The position numbers and the translations under genes are program-made. Below the pieces are notes generated by a model, which saw nothing but the letters and a program-made list of their open reading frames with translations, was not told the origin of the DNA and searched no databases. From the NCBI GenBank assembly GCA_036397455.1, contig DASWIX010000011.1, forward strand, positions 1 to 64,000: a stretch of 64,000 nt of DNA. The letters are read 5' to 3'. Of this stretch, positions 26,440 to 35,146 are shown in pieces. Every line of letters starts with the position of its first letter. Position 1 is the stretch's first letter. This stretch comes from JADFNB01 sp036397455. GTDB lineage: Bacteria > Gemmatimonadota > Gemmatimonadetes > Gemmatimonadales > GWC2-71-9.

Positions 26440-27231
26440 TCAATCGTCGATGAAGACGCAGCCCGGGTGTCCGGTCAGCTCATCGTCATCGTCGAATTCC
26501 GGCCAGTTGCTGCAGATATCGGGCTTGGCGGGACGGCCGTTGGGTCGCACGCGGTCGTGCAGCATGCAACTGATGTCGTCATCCCCGAGATAGCCGCACG
26601 CGGAAATGACCTCACATTCGACCGTCGACGGAGCCGTCCGCTTCACCTTGCACAGATACGGTGGGCGTCGAGCGCGCAGCAACGCCTCGATCGGATCGCC
26701 CTCGGGGATCGTCATTTCGAGCGTGAGGTCGCGACAGCACGCGGCGCCCATCTTGTTGTCCGCCGTCCGACAGGGCGCGCCGACGCAGGGGTTGCCGTTT
26801 TGCAACACCGGCAGAGCGCGACGGGCCGCCCGTTTGAGCGGCAGCGCCATCGGCCGGACACGCCGTCCGTGCACGATCGTAAAGCGATCAGCGCGGTGCC
26901 GGAGGACCGGCGCGTCAACCGGTGCCGGCCGGGGCATGGGGCCTTCGAATCCGTGCGCCCGACACCGCGCCGCCGGGCGCGACGAGCCGTTGGGCGATCG
27001 GGCCTGTTCCTCCAGGTACTTGCACGGAACCGATACGACAGCATCCGCTACCAGCAGCCGACCTCGCGTATAGGGCCGGCCAAACGTGATCCGCTCCGTG
27101 TGACCGAGGAGCCAGGTGGCCGCGGCGTCCTGGTCGGTGGGCGTATCGTCCCGGATGTCGGCGACCTGAGCCGTGACGGCGAGTTGAACGCAGTGCCGTC
27201 CGAGACGGCGGCAATCCGGGACTTGGGGCAT
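26440..27231 (-). CDS. cysteine-rich protein, YkgJ-like CxxxCC motif
   Basis: A 263-residue predicted soluble protein. The C-terminal half has conserved-looking clusters NPCVGAPC, ACCRDL, YLCKVK, CEVISACGYL and SCMLHDRVRPNGRPAKPDICSNWP. These resemble zinc/iron-chelating Cys-cluster proteins (UPF0153/YkgJ type), although the spacing differs. The N-terminal half has further Cys pairs (VPCKYLEE, ARCRAHGFEG). It ends with an acidic tail EFDDDDELTG. No signal peptide is seen. The start at 27231 is uncertain, with a GGAG too far upstream. It stands alone between the vWA operon and the divergent cupredoxin gene. Confidence 0.6.
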   Translation of the reverse strand: MPQVPDCRRLGRHCVQLAVTAQVADIRDDTPTDQDAAATWLLGHTERITFGRPYTRGRLLVADAVVSVPCKYLEEQARSPNGSSRPAARCRAHGFEGPMPRPAPVDAPVLRHRADRFTIVHGRRVRPMALPLKRAARRALPVLQNGNPCVGAPCRTADNKMGAACCRDLTLEMTIPEGDPIEALLRARRPPYLCKVKRTAPSTVECEVISACGYLGDDDISCMLHDRVRPNGRPAKPDICSNWPEFDDDDELTGHPGCVFIDD

Positions 27232-27420
27232 ACGGGTCCGAGACTCCGGCTATCGCAAGTATATGTGGGAAAGGCGATTGCAGGGCTCTTCGAAGTTCTG
27301 GATTTTCCCGCGAAAAGCAACCCCGTCCTTCCCCCTACCATTATACCGGATGCGCTTGGTAGATTGGGCGGATTCTTCGAACGTCATTCAGCGCAGTGAA
27401 CTCATCCAGGAGTGGATACA

Positions 27421-27903
27421 ATGCAGAAGTGGTTTGCCTCCATCGCGCTACTCGCGATGGCGTGCGGTGGTGGTGGAGAAAGTGGCGACGCGTCCTCGCA
27501 GGCGGCGGCGCCCGCTCCCGCGGCGGCGGCTCCGGCGGCCGCACCGTCGATGGCGGCGACCGGCACGGTGCACGAGGTGCAGATGCTGCTGACCGACGCC
27601 GGCGAGTACCGGTACGAGCCGGCCACCCTGAATATCAAGCAGGGCGACACGGTTCGCTGGATCAACGTGAGCGGCGGTCCGCACAACGTCGCCTTTTACG
27701 CCAACAAGATCCCGGCGGGCGCGGCAGCCGTGCTCAACGAGGCGATGGCCAACAAGATGATGCCGTTGACCGGCGAACTCCTGGTGGCGGAAAACGCGGT
27801 CTACGAGATCTCGTTCGCCGGTGCACCGGCGGGCCGCTACGACTACGTCTGCACGCCGCATGAGATGTTGGGTATGGTGGCGTCGCTGACCGTGACGCAA
27901 TAA
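27421..27903 (+). CDS. plastocyanin/azurin-like cupredoxin lipoprotein
   Basis: A 160-residue copper protein. A signal peptide with lipobox LLAMAC is followed by an Ala/Pro-rich linker (~20-48). The blue-copper domain has ligands His in GGPHNVAFY and the Cys-x2-His-x4-Met set in VCTPHEMLGM, a complete type-1 copper site. AGGAG 8 bases before the ATG at 27421 selects this start over an in-frame GTG at 27412. It probably shuttles periplasmic electrons and could serve as an acceptor for ACIII encoded 6 kb away. Confidence 0.92.
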   Translation: MQKWFASIALLAMACGGGGESGDASSQAAAPAPAAAAPAAAPSMAATGTVHEVQMLLTDAGEYRYEPATLNIKQGDTVRWINVSGGPHNVAFYANKIPAGAAAVLNEAMANKMMPLTGELLVAENAVYEISFAGAPAGRYDYVCTPHEMLGMVASLTVTQ

Positions 27904-27927
27904 CTCACGTCGCTGGACGATATGATG

Positions 27928-27969
27928 GAGCCGCACGGGCCGGCCGGCGCGTGCGGCTCTCTCATTTGA
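27928..27969 (+). terminator. Rho-independent terminator after cupredoxin gene
   Basis: GAGCCGCACG (27928-27937) pairs perfectly with CGTGCGGCTC (27950-27959) around a GC-rich 12-nt loop. It is followed by TCTCATTT, 25 bases after the cupredoxin stop. Confidence 0.75.
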
Positions 27970-27981
27970 AGGCCATCGTGC

Positions 27982-29409
27982 ATGCTCCCTGATCGGCGCG
28001 TGGTGTTCCTCCTCATGGATGGTGCGCGGCCCGATGTGTTCGAGGACCTCGTCGCGGCCGGCGAGCTACCCCACATCGGTCGCTGGATCCTCGACCGAGG
28101 CGCGGCCGTCCCTGCCACCACGGTGTTTCCGTCAACCACCGGTGTCGCCTATCTCCCGATGCTCACCGGGTGCTATCCCGGCACCTGCAACGTTCCGGGA
28201 ATCCGCTGGGTCGATACGGCGCGGTATGCAGGCTCGTGGTGGCGGGACCGGCACCACGTGCGCAGCTATTGCGGCTACCAGGGCGGGCTGCTCAACGATG
28301 ACATCCCGGGCGACATGCCGACGCTGTTCGATCTCGTACCGGATGCCGTCGCGTTGTGCACGCCCTTTACCCGAGGGCTTGCCGCCGGGAACGCGCGCCT
28401 CGGGTTGGCGCGACAGATATGGGGAGGGTTGGCCCACTACACCGAAGGATACGGCATCCTGGAGCGAGCGGTCGGGGCGGAACTCTGTCGCCTCGCTCCT
28501 GACCGCCACCGTCTGGTGTTTGCCGTGCTGCCGGGCGTGGACGGTGTCACGCACTTCCACGATCCGTGGCACCCCGCCGTATGTGACATGTATCGAGGCG
28601 TCGACCGCCTCGTGGGGGAGTATGGCGCCGCAGGCGGAATCGACGACGAGACACTGGTCCTGCTCGTGAGCGATCACGGTCTCGGCCGCATCGATCGGCA
28701 CACCGACCTGAGCCTCGAACTCGAGGCGCGGGGCGTCGCCACCATGCGGCATCCCTTCGTGTGGCGTCGCCATCCACGAGTCGCCGTCATGGTCTCCGGA
28801 AACGCGTCCGCGCAGATCTATCTGGCGCCGGGCGAGTTGCGGGGGGACCGCTACACCATCGAACGGATCGAGACCGGCGCGGTGCCGGGCGTGCCCGCCG
28901 ACATCGTGGCATTCCTCACGCAGTTGCCGGGGGTGGCGATGGTGGTCGCGCGGGCGGAAGCAGGCCTCGCCTGCGTGTCGCGCGCCGGGAGGGCGCTGCT
29001 CTACCAAGCGGACGGCGGGCGCATCGGGTATCGACCGCAACCGATCGACGTCCTGGCGCTCGGTGGGGCAGGGGAATACAGCGGGCACGAGTGGCTCGCG
29101 CGGTCGATCGACCTGCCCTATCCGGATGCGCCGGAGCAACTGATGCAACTCGCCTGGTCCGGCCGTGTCGGTGATCTCGTGGTGATCGCCGAGCCGGGCG
29201 CGGATCTGCGCCGACGGTGGGAGGTTCCCGAGCACCGCTCCGGCCACGGCAGCCTGATCAAGGAACACATGCGGTGCCTCATCGCCGCCAATACCCCGCT
29301 CACTGGTCCCGTGCGCACGACCGACCTGTTCCCGTTGATGCTCGATCATCTTGGCATCCCGGTGCCCGACGGCATTGACGGCTCCCTCCCGCATCGCGGC
29401 GCCTCGTGA
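27982..29409 (+). CDS. alkaline phosphatase superfamily phosphodiesterase
   Basis: A 475-residue member of the alkaline phosphatase / nucleotide pyrophosphatase superfamily. The first metal Asp is in VVFLLMDGARPDVF (~13) and the nucleophile Thr is in TTVFPSTTGVAYLPMLTG. Further metal ligands fall in VDGVTHFHDP, LVSDHGLG and the C-terminal SGHGSLIKEH. No signal peptide is obvious, so it may act at the inner face of the membrane or on cytoplasmic esters. Its stop overlaps the GTG of a VTT-like membrane protein. The pair is convergent with the ceramide operon and could act on phospho-head groups (inference). Confidence 0.85.
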   Translation: MLPDRRVVFLLMDGARPDVFEDLVAAGELPHIGRWILDRGAAVPATTVFPSTTGVAYLPMLTGCYPGTCNVPGIRWVDTARYAGSWWRDRHHVRSYCGYQGGLLNDDIPGDMPTLFDLVPDAVALCTPFTRGLAAGNARLGLARQIWGGLAHYTEGYGILERAVGAELCRLAPDRHRLVFAVLPGVDGVTHFHDPWHPAVCDMYRGVDRLVGEYGAAGGIDDETLVLLVSDHGLGRIDRHTDLSLELEARGVATMRHPFVWRRHPRVAVMVSGNASAQIYLAPGELRGDRYTIERIETGAVPGVPADIVAFLTQLPGVAMVVARAEAGLACVSRAGRALLYQADGGRIGYRPQPIDVLALGGAGEYSGHEWLARSIDLPYPDAPEQLMQLAWSGRVGDLVVIAEPGADLRRRWEVPEHRSGHGSLIKEHMRCLIAANTPLTGPVRTTDLFPLMLDHLGIPVPDGIDGSLPHRGAS

Positions 29410-30071
29410 CCCTGGCGCACGCCGTCTTCGTCCGTCGGCACGGCAACCTCACCTGGGATGGCGTGCTCCGTGGCACGGGGTTGGTGGCGTTGGCGTCGAT
29501 CCCGATTGTGATCTATTTGCCGTCGACGGTCGGCGGGCTCGTGGCGTTCGTGATCGTGACGATCTGGGTCAACGGGCCCATCGGCATCTTCCTGCCGGCG
29601 ACCTACGAGCCGATCCTCATGCTGTTCGGCCGCATCTACCCGCCGCTGCTGGTGGGGGGCCTGGGCATCCTCGGCGTGCTCTACGTCGAGTTCTTGAACT
29701 ACTACTTGTATGGAAAGCTGATCCACCTCAACGCCTTGCGTGGCGCCCGCGAGAGCGGAACCGTCCGACGTATCGTCGGCTGGTTCGAGAAGGCACCGTT
29801 CTTCACCGTCTGGATGTGCAGTTGGTCGCCATTGCCGTACTGGGCCGTGCGCGTGCTCGCCCCGATGTCCGGCTACCCCATCCGGCGGTATCTCCTCGCG
29901 ACGTTCCTGGGGCGATTCCCGCGCCTGTGGTTTTTCGCGGCCCTTGGCGTCTTCTGGCACGTCGATACCGGATGGTTGATCGCCATCTCGGTCGGCTCGA
30001 TCATCCTGGGACTTGGCATCTGGTACGCGAAGTCGCGGCCCCCCCCATCGGCTGATGGAGCCGACGCGTAG
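29406..30071 (+). CDS. VTT/DedA-like integral membrane protein
   Basis: A 221-residue membrane protein with four to five helices. An early pair spans ~27-62 (ALASIPIVIYLPSTVGGLVAFVIVTIWVNG), with further helices ~70-95, ~150-175 and ~185-205. The segment YLLATFLGRFPRLWFFAALG resembles the conserved C-terminal part of VTT (SNARE-associated/YqaA/DedA) proteins, thought to move lipids. The GTG at 29406 overlaps the phosphodiesterase stop, so the two are coupled. It ends one base before the convergent PAP2 stop. Confidence 0.65.
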   Translation: MTLAHAVFVRRHGNLTWDGVLRGTGLVALASIPIVIYLPSTVGGLVAFVIVTIWVNGPIGIFLPATYEPILMLFGRIYPPLLVGGLGILGVLYVEFLNYYLYGKLIHLNALRGARESGTVRRIVGWFEKAPFFTVWMCSWSPLPYWAVRVLAPMSGYPIRRYLLATFLGRFPRLWFFAALGVFWHVDTGWLIAISVGSIILGLGIWYAKSRPPPSADGADA

Positions 30072-30072
30072 C

Positions 30073-30984
30073 TCACGCTTCGAGGGCGCCGCCCCTTCCA
30101 TCCGGTTTCGGTCCGAGGACCCCGCTCGGCCGCGCAGGGCTCCAGGATCCCGCTACCCGCGAAAGTGACGCGGACACTCCCACACCGACGAGGAGACCGG
30201 CGGCGGTGTCAACAGCGTAGTGCATCTGGCAATACACCGTGGCGACCGTGAGGAACCCGCAGGCGATTCCGAAGACCAACCCCAGCGGTCGCCAGACGCG
30301 CCATACGGCCCATGCAGCGACGACCGTCACCGCGACGTGTGACGACGGAAACGCGGCGCCGACGGACGAACCGCTGCGCAACGTGGCGTAGACCAGCTGC
30401 GCGCTCCACACGTCGCGAGCCGGGCCCGTGGGATGCGAAAAGGCGTAGTTGGGTCCCGCGACGGGGTAAAGGATGAACACGGCGTAGCAGGCGAGAAACG
30501 TGATCATCATGGCCGCGATCACGCGCCGCGCCGCGTCCTCACCCGACCGCCGGTGCGCCAGCGGACCGGCGAGCAGGACGATAGGGAAATAGCTGAGATA
30601 GGCCAGGTGCAACAAGCCGGACCAGAACACGAACGGCGCACGGCGAATCCACTCGCGCGACACCTGGACGCCGAAGATGGCTTCCTCCCAGGCTTGCACC
30701 GTGGCGTCGTGTGCCAGGATCCGATCGAGTCCGATCGCGCCGTTCACTTCGCCGATCTCCGCGTAGAGCAGCGGCACGATGAGAAGGGGATAGTAGGTGT
30801 GCAGCAGGCGCACGAGCGGCCGCCCGGACTCGAAACGCGCGAGCAGGAACACTCCGGCGAAGGTCACGGCGTGTCCCGCCAGCAACCACCCGCGTCCATC
30901 ATCGAATGGCCCGCGCACCAACAGCACGGCGGACAGAAACAGCAGATAGACGCCGAGCGCCTTGTCGGTCGGCGTCAGAACCAT
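30073..30984 (-). CDS. PAP2-superfamily membrane enzyme (inositol-phosphorylceramide synthase-like)
   Basis: A 303-residue polytopic protein with about six helices. The PAP2 core shows C2 GAAFPSSHVAVTVVAAW and C3 CQMHYAVDTAAGLLVG, while the K.....RP C1 motif of ordinary phosphatases is not evident. This pattern is seen in the PAP2_3/Aur1-like group that transfers phospho-head groups to ceramide. It overlaps by 10 nt the end of the reductase gene, placing it last in the spt-acyltransferase-reductase operon. Either a ceramide head-group transferase or a lipid-phosphate phosphatase is plausible. Confidence 0.75.
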   Translation of the reverse strand: MVLTPTDKALGVYLLFLSAVLLVRGPFDDGRGWLLAGHAVTFAGVFLLARFESGRPLVRLLHTYYPLLIVPLLYAEIGEVNGAIGLDRILAHDATVQAWEEAIFGVQVSREWIRRAPFVFWSGLLHLAYLSYFPIVLLAGPLAHRRSGEDAARRVIAAMMITFLACYAVFILYPVAGPNYAFSHPTGPARDVWSAQLVYATLRSGSSVGAAFPSSHVAVTVVAAWAVWRVWRPLGLVFGIACGFLTVATVYCQMHYAVDTAAGLLVGVGVSASLSRVAGSWSPARPSGVLGPKPDGRGGALEA

Positions 30985-31970
30985 TCATGCTCCCGGTACC
31001 AGGTGGCCGTCATCGCGAGTCCGGCCGCGAGATCGTATGCGGCGCTCCACCCCGTATCCCGTTCCAGGCTGGCGGGAGAACACGTCCATGCCTGTGCCAG
31101 AAACTCGTTGGCCTTGTCCGCGGACAGCAGGGTCGTGCGGCCCGCGAGCCGGGCCACGGTGCCGGTGACCCACAACGCGGCGCGTGCCGCTGGTCCGGGA
31201 ATCGGGAGGACCAATGGACGCGCGGCGGGATTGGTCCGCACCGCGCGGTGAATCGCCGTGGCAAGACCGCGGGCGCTGACCACCTCGGGATGACACGGGT
31301 AATACGTCTCGCCACGTGTCCGCTCGCTCGTCGCGACCGCGAGGAGCGCCTGTACCAGATCGAGAACATGTACCAGTGAGAGTTCCTGGGAACCGTCACC
31401 GAACAGCGGGCTGAGTCCCCGTTTGGCCAGACGGAACACCTTGAGGAACTCGACGTCGCGGGGGCCGTACACGGCCGGGGCGCGCACAATGACCCACGGG
31501 AGCGCGGCGGCCCGAACCGCCAGCTCGCCGGCAAGCTTGGAGGCTCCGTAATGCGTCACCGGGTTGGCGGATTCGGAACCCAGCAGCGGCTGTCCCCGAT
31601 TGCTCGGTCCGGCGGCGGCGAGCGAACTGACATACACGAACCGGGGCGTCGGGTCATGGGGCGCCCGGCCGCGAATGACGTCGAGCAGCGTCTGCGTGGC
31701 GCCTTCGTTGATCGAGAAAAACTCAGCCCGATTCCGGGCGGCAGTCAGCCCTGCGACGTGGAATACCGCTGCCGCTCCGTCGACACCGGCACGCAGCGCG
31801 GCGCGATCCGCCAGGGATCCCCGGATGATCGTCGGCCGGCGGTCTCCGAATACGCGCTGCGCTTTGTCAGGATTTCGCACGAGGCAGGCCACCTCGTGCC
31901 CGGCTATGTGCAGCGCCTCCACCAGATGGGACCCGACGAAGCCGGTGCCCCCGGTGACAAAGGCCTTCAC
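30975..31970 (-). CDS. cerR: NAD-dependent epimerase/reductase, probable ceramide pathway reductase CerR
   Basis: A 331-residue extended short-chain dehydrogenase. It has TGGTGFVGSH (6-15) for NAD(P) and the catalytic Ser pair in VYVSSLAAAG (~115) with Tyr141/Lys145 (YGASK). In Caulobacter the analogous CerR reduces the keto group of the sphingoid/ceramide precursor after acylation. GTG at 31970 overlaps the TGA of the GNAT-like gene (TCAC on the plus strand). The CerR assignment depends on linkage to the spt and acyltransferase genes; the family itself has many substrates. Confidence 0.78.
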   Translation of the reverse strand: MKAFVTGGTGFVGSHLVEALHIAGHEVACLVRNPDKAQRVFGDRRPTIIRGSLADRAALRAGVDGAAAVFHVAGLTAARNRAEFFSINEGATQTLLDVIRGRAPHDPTPRFVYVSSLAAAGPSNRGQPLLGSESANPVTHYGASKLAGELAVRAAALPWVIVRAPAVYGPRDVEFLKVFRLAKRGLSPLFGDGSQELSLVHVLDLVQALLAVATSERTRGETYYPCHPEVVSARGLATAIHRAVRTNPAARPLVLPIPGPAARAALWVTGTVARLAGRTTLLSADKANEFLAQAWTCSPASLERDTGWSAAYDLAAGLAMTATWYREHEWF

Positions 31971-33097
31971 AGCGGTCGATCGTAGAACCGGAGCGTCTTG
32001 TACGCTTCGAAACCCATGCGAATCAGTCCGTTGTTCATGGCGGTGTTGTCCTCCAGAATCCACCCGGCCTCCGCCCACCGATGTCCCATCGCGTGGCCCT
32101 TTTCCCAGATCCAGTGGAACATCAGGGCGTCGGCGCCGGTCTTGCGCGCTTCCTTCACCAGGCCGAACAACAGGACGCGAATCCGGTTGATCTTGCGTGA
32201 GGTCCAGAGAATCTTGAGGATGCCGGGGAAGATCCGGCCGGACGGATTGGTCTTGAGCGCGATGTTGAGGTCCGGCAACGCGGCGGCAAAGCCGACGAGC
32301 TTGCCCGCTTGCTCGACAAACACCACGAGGTCCGGCACCACCACCGGCTTGAGCTGCCTGGCCATGTGGTTGATCTCCGCATCGTTCATCGGCACGAAAC
32401 CCCAGTTCTTTTCCCAGCCCGCATTGTAGAGCGCCTTGATCGCTTCGACCTCCGCGTCGAACCGCTTCATGTCCAGCCCACGCAGCGTAATCTTCTTCCG
32501 CTCGGCCAGCAGGCGGGCGCCCTTGAGCAGCCGTTCCGGCATCTCGGAGGTGGTCGTGCGGTATTGCAGCAGGTCCTTCGCCTTGGTCATCCCGGCCCGG
32601 TCCATCAGATCGGCGTAGTAGCGCGGGTTGTGCGGGTTCAGCAGCGTGGGCGTGGTATCGAACCCGTCGACCAGCAAGCCGCACTCGTCGTTCGTCGAGA
32701 ATGAGGCCGGACCGCGCATCGTGTCGAGCCCACGGGCCTTGAGCCACGCCGCCGCGCTGTCGAGCAGCGCGTTTGCCACCGCTTGATCGTCGATACACTC
32801 GAAGAACCCGAAGAAGCCCACGCGGTCTTCCTGAAACGCGTTGTGGGCCCGGTTATGGATGGCGGCGATCCGCCCGACGACCTGCTGCTTGGCGCCGCGC
32901 GGGCGTTCGGCGAGGAAATACTCGGCGTCGGCGTGCCCGAAGAACGGGTTCTTCTTGCGGTCAAGCAGCTTCCGAACGTCCATACGCAACGGGGGGACCC
33001 AGCAAGGGTCCCCACGGTGCAGTCGATACGGAAAGGCGATGAACCGCTTGAGCAGAGTCGCCGTCGTTACCGGACGGACGACCACGTCGGTGGTCAA
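31967..33097 (-). CDS. bcerS: GNAT-like N-acyltransferase, candidate bacterial ceramide synthase
   Basis: A 376-residue protein with GNAT-like architecture. It begins LKRFIAFPYRLHRGDPCWVPPLRMD and continues KKNPFFGHADAEYFLAER and VVGRIAAIHNRAHN; the second half contains VVFVEQAGKLVGFAAALPDLN. Bacterial ceramide synthase (bCerS) of Caulobacter is also a GNAT-type acyltransferase that N-acylates the long-chain base. Linkage here, between spt and cerR with TTGA and GTGA overlaps, supports the same role. The start is TTG at 33097 or GTG at 33085; the open frame upstream to 33382 overlaps spt and looks non-coding. The function is inferred from context. Confidence 0.72.
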   Translation of the reverse strand: MTTDVVVRPVTTATLLKRFIAFPYRLHRGDPCWVPPLRMDVRKLLDRKKNPFFGHADAEYFLAERPRGAKQQVVGRIAAIHNRAHNAFQEDRVGFFGFFECIDDQAVANALLDSAAAWLKARGLDTMRGPASFSTNDECGLLVDGFDTTPTLLNPHNPRYYADLMDRAGMTKAKDLLQYRTTTSEMPERLLKGARLLAERKKITLRGLDMKRFDAEVEAIKALYNAGWEKNWGFVPMNDAEINHMARQLKPVVVPDLVVFVEQAGKLVGFAAALPDLNIALKTNPSGRIFPGILKILWTSRKINRIRVLLFGLVKEARKTGADALMFHWIWEKGHAMGHRWAEAGWILEDNTAMNNGLIRMGFEAYKTLRFYDRPL

Positions 33098-34326
33098 ATC
33101 ACCCCCATCTCCCTGCCCAACTTCGCGAACTGCTCGAGCACGAAATCGATCTGATCCGTGGTGTGCGTGGCCATGAGGCTGGTCCGCAAGCGACAATCCT
33201 CGTTGGGGACCGCCGGTGGGACGACCGGATTGGTAAACACGCCGGCGTCGAACAACCGGCGCCACACGTACAGGGTGTTCTCGAGCGTCCCGATCAGCAC
33301 CGGCACGATCGGAGTCTGCGTCGGACCGATATCGAGTCCCAGGCTGCGGAAGCCGTCCTGCAGCCGTCGCGTGTTCTCCCACAAGCGCTCGCGGCGTTCG
33401 GGTTCTTCGATCATCACGTCGAGCGCGGCCAACACGCCGGCGGTATTGGCCGGCGGCAGTGAAGCCGTGAAGATCAGTGGACGGCTATGGTTCTTGAGGT
33501 AGTGCACCACGTGTTCCGGGCCGACGATGAACCCGCCGATCGAGGCCAGTGACTTGGAGAATGTTCCGACGATGACATCGACCTCGTCGGTCATGCCGAA
33601 GTGCGCGGCGGTGCCGTCACCGCGTGGGCCGAGAACCCCGGTCGCGTGCGCATCGTCCAGCACGAGCGCCGCGCCGTACCGCTGGGCCAGCCGCGAGAGG
33701 TTGGGAACGTCGGCGATGTTGCCTTCCATGGAGAATACGCCGTCGACCACGATCATCTTGCCGTTGGCGTCGTTCTTTTGCAGCTGCCGCTCGAGGTGAG
33801 CCAGGTTGCCGTGGTTGAACCGGACGGTTTCCCCGAAGGCCATCTTGGCGCCGTCGACGATCGACGCATGGTCGAGCTTGTCGAGAAACACGATGTCGCC
33901 GCGCCCCACCAGCCCGGAGATCAACCCCAGGTTGGCGCTGTACCCCGTGGAAAAGACCAGTCCCGCTTCCTTACCGAAAAACGCGGCCAGACGCGCTTCG
34001 AGTTCGCCGTGGAGATCGAGGGTCCCGTTCAGCAGCCGGCTGCCGGTACATCCCGAGCCGTAGCGCTCGAGGGCCCGCTTGGCTGCTTCGAGGACCCGCG
34101 GGTGGTGGGTGAGTCCCAGATAGTTGTTGGAGCCCATCATCACCTTGTCGTGACCCTCGATGCACACCACCGTATCCTCGGCCCTGGAAATGGGCTTGAA
34201 ATACGGATATAGTCCGGCGGCCTCGACCTCGTGCGCCTTCGTGTAGTTCTTGCATTTCTCGAAGAGCCCGATGTTCTGAAGTGTCTGTGTTTCCACGGTG
34301 ACCCGGTCCGGCTGGGGTAGCGCCAC
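33094..34326 (-). CDS. spt: serine palmitoyltransferase-like alpha-oxoamine synthase
   Basis: A 410-residue PLP enzyme of the KBL/BioF/SPT family. The N-terminal FEKCKNYTKAHEVEAAGLYPYFKPI is characteristic of SPT-like members rather than BioF or KBL. The PLP-binding DDAHATGVLG (~225) and Schiff-base lysine GTFSKSLASIGGF (~257) are present. The reaction would be serine + acyl-thioester to 3-keto long-chain base, the first step of sphingolipid synthesis. GTG at 34326 has AGGAG six bases upstream and is preferred to the in-frame ATG at 34389. It is first gene of the four-gene operon and divergent from a secreted PAP2 phosphatase. Confidence 0.85.
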   Translation of the reverse strand: MALPQPDRVTVETQTLQNIGLFEKCKNYTKAHEVEAAGLYPYFKPISRAEDTVVCIEGHDKVMMGSNNYLGLTHHPRVLEAAKRALERYGSGCTGSRLLNGTLDLHGELEARLAAFFGKEAGLVFSTGYSANLGLISGLVGRGDIVFLDKLDHASIVDGAKMAFGETVRFNHGNLAHLERQLQKNDANGKMIVVDGVFSMEGNIADVPNLSRLAQRYGAALVLDDAHATGVLGPRGDGTAAHFGMTDEVDVIVGTFSKSLASIGGFIVGPEHVVHYLKNHSRPLIFTASLPPANTAGVLAALDVMIEEPERRERLWENTRRLQDGFRSLGLDIGPTQTPIVPVLIGTLENTLYVWRRLFDAGVFTNPVVPPAVPNEDCRLRTSLMATHTTDQIDFVLEQFAKLGREMGVI

Positions 34327-34369
34327 GTTTCGCTCCTGGGCAGGGCTGCCAAGCCCTACGATTTTATCG

Positions 34370-35098
34370 ATGTCACGGTGTCTGCACAAGGGTTACCCCC
34401 TGGCGGCCATGTTGCTGCTAGCAACGGATTTAGCGCTCCCGCGCCCAGCGGCCGGCCAACTCGATGGCACCGCCGCGCCGCGCGTCGGCGTCGGGGACGC
34501 CGTGGCGGTGGCCGCAGCCGCCCTGTTGTACGTGACGCCACGGGCACTCGACTGGGGCCCGGCCCCGTCCACCTGTGCTCCGTGCGACCGGGCGTCGGTA
34601 CCGAGCTTCGACCGCTGGGCGATAACGAACAGCCGGCCTGGATGGAGCACCGCGAGCAGCGTGGGGGTGCTCGGGCTGAGCGGGCTGGTGGCGTTCGATC
34701 TGTCGCGCCGTCCCGCCGGAGCGGTCCATGTCGCCGCGGCCGCGGAATCCGGCGCCTGGGCAGCTGCGGCCGCCGAGTTGATCAAGGCGATCGCTGGGCG
34801 CAAGCGCCCCGTTCTCTTCACCGAGGTGGCGCCCGGTGCCGTGGACCTGCCGGAAAGTCGGCGTTCGTTCCCGTCGGGCCATACCGCCGCCGCGTTCGCG
34901 GTGATGATGAGCTACTCGCTGAGTCGCCGCACGTTGGATCCCGGCGACTCGCGCGCGACCGCATGGATCGCGCTCGGCGGCGCGGTCGCGATCGGCGCCA
35001 TGCGGATCGCGGCGGGCAAGCATTTTCCTTCGGACGTGCTGGCGGGCGCGGTGGTCGGTGCCGGCAGCGCGGTCCTCGTCCACGCCATCAGGTTCTAG
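34370..35098 (+). CDS. secreted PAP2-family phosphatase
   Basis: A 242-residue exported phosphatase. A signal peptide ends near PRPAAGQ (~30). All three acid-phosphatase/PAP2 motifs are present: KAIAGRKRPVLF (C1), SRRSFPSGHTAAAFA (C2) and RIAAGKHFPSDVLAG (C3). It is divergent from spt with a 43-base gap. It may dephosphorylate lipid phosphates in the periplasm. ATG at 34370 is chosen because it begins the signal peptide. Confidence 0.85.
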   Translation: MSRCLHKGYPLAAMLLLATDLALPRPAAGQLDGTAAPRVGVGDAVAVAAAALLYVTPRALDWGPAPSTCAPCDRASVPSFDRWAITNSRPGWSTASSVGVLGLSGLVAFDLSRRPAGAVHVAAAAESGAWAAAAAELIKAIAGRKRPVLFTEVAPGAVDLPESRRSFPSGHTAAAFAVMMSYSLSRRTLDPGDSRATAWIALGGAVAIGAMRIAAGKHFPSDVLAGAVVGAGSAVLVHAIRF

Positions 35099-35146
35099 TC
35101 CGGTGCCTCAACGCAGGTCGTCTTTCGTTCTCAACCAGGAGTTTCG

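Noticed and set aside
30975..32798. 607-residue minus-strand frame taken as one long fusion protein
   Set aside because: The N-terminal half is the shifted shadow of the GNAT-like gene. The reductase begins at GTG 31970 with the TGGTGFVGSH motif.
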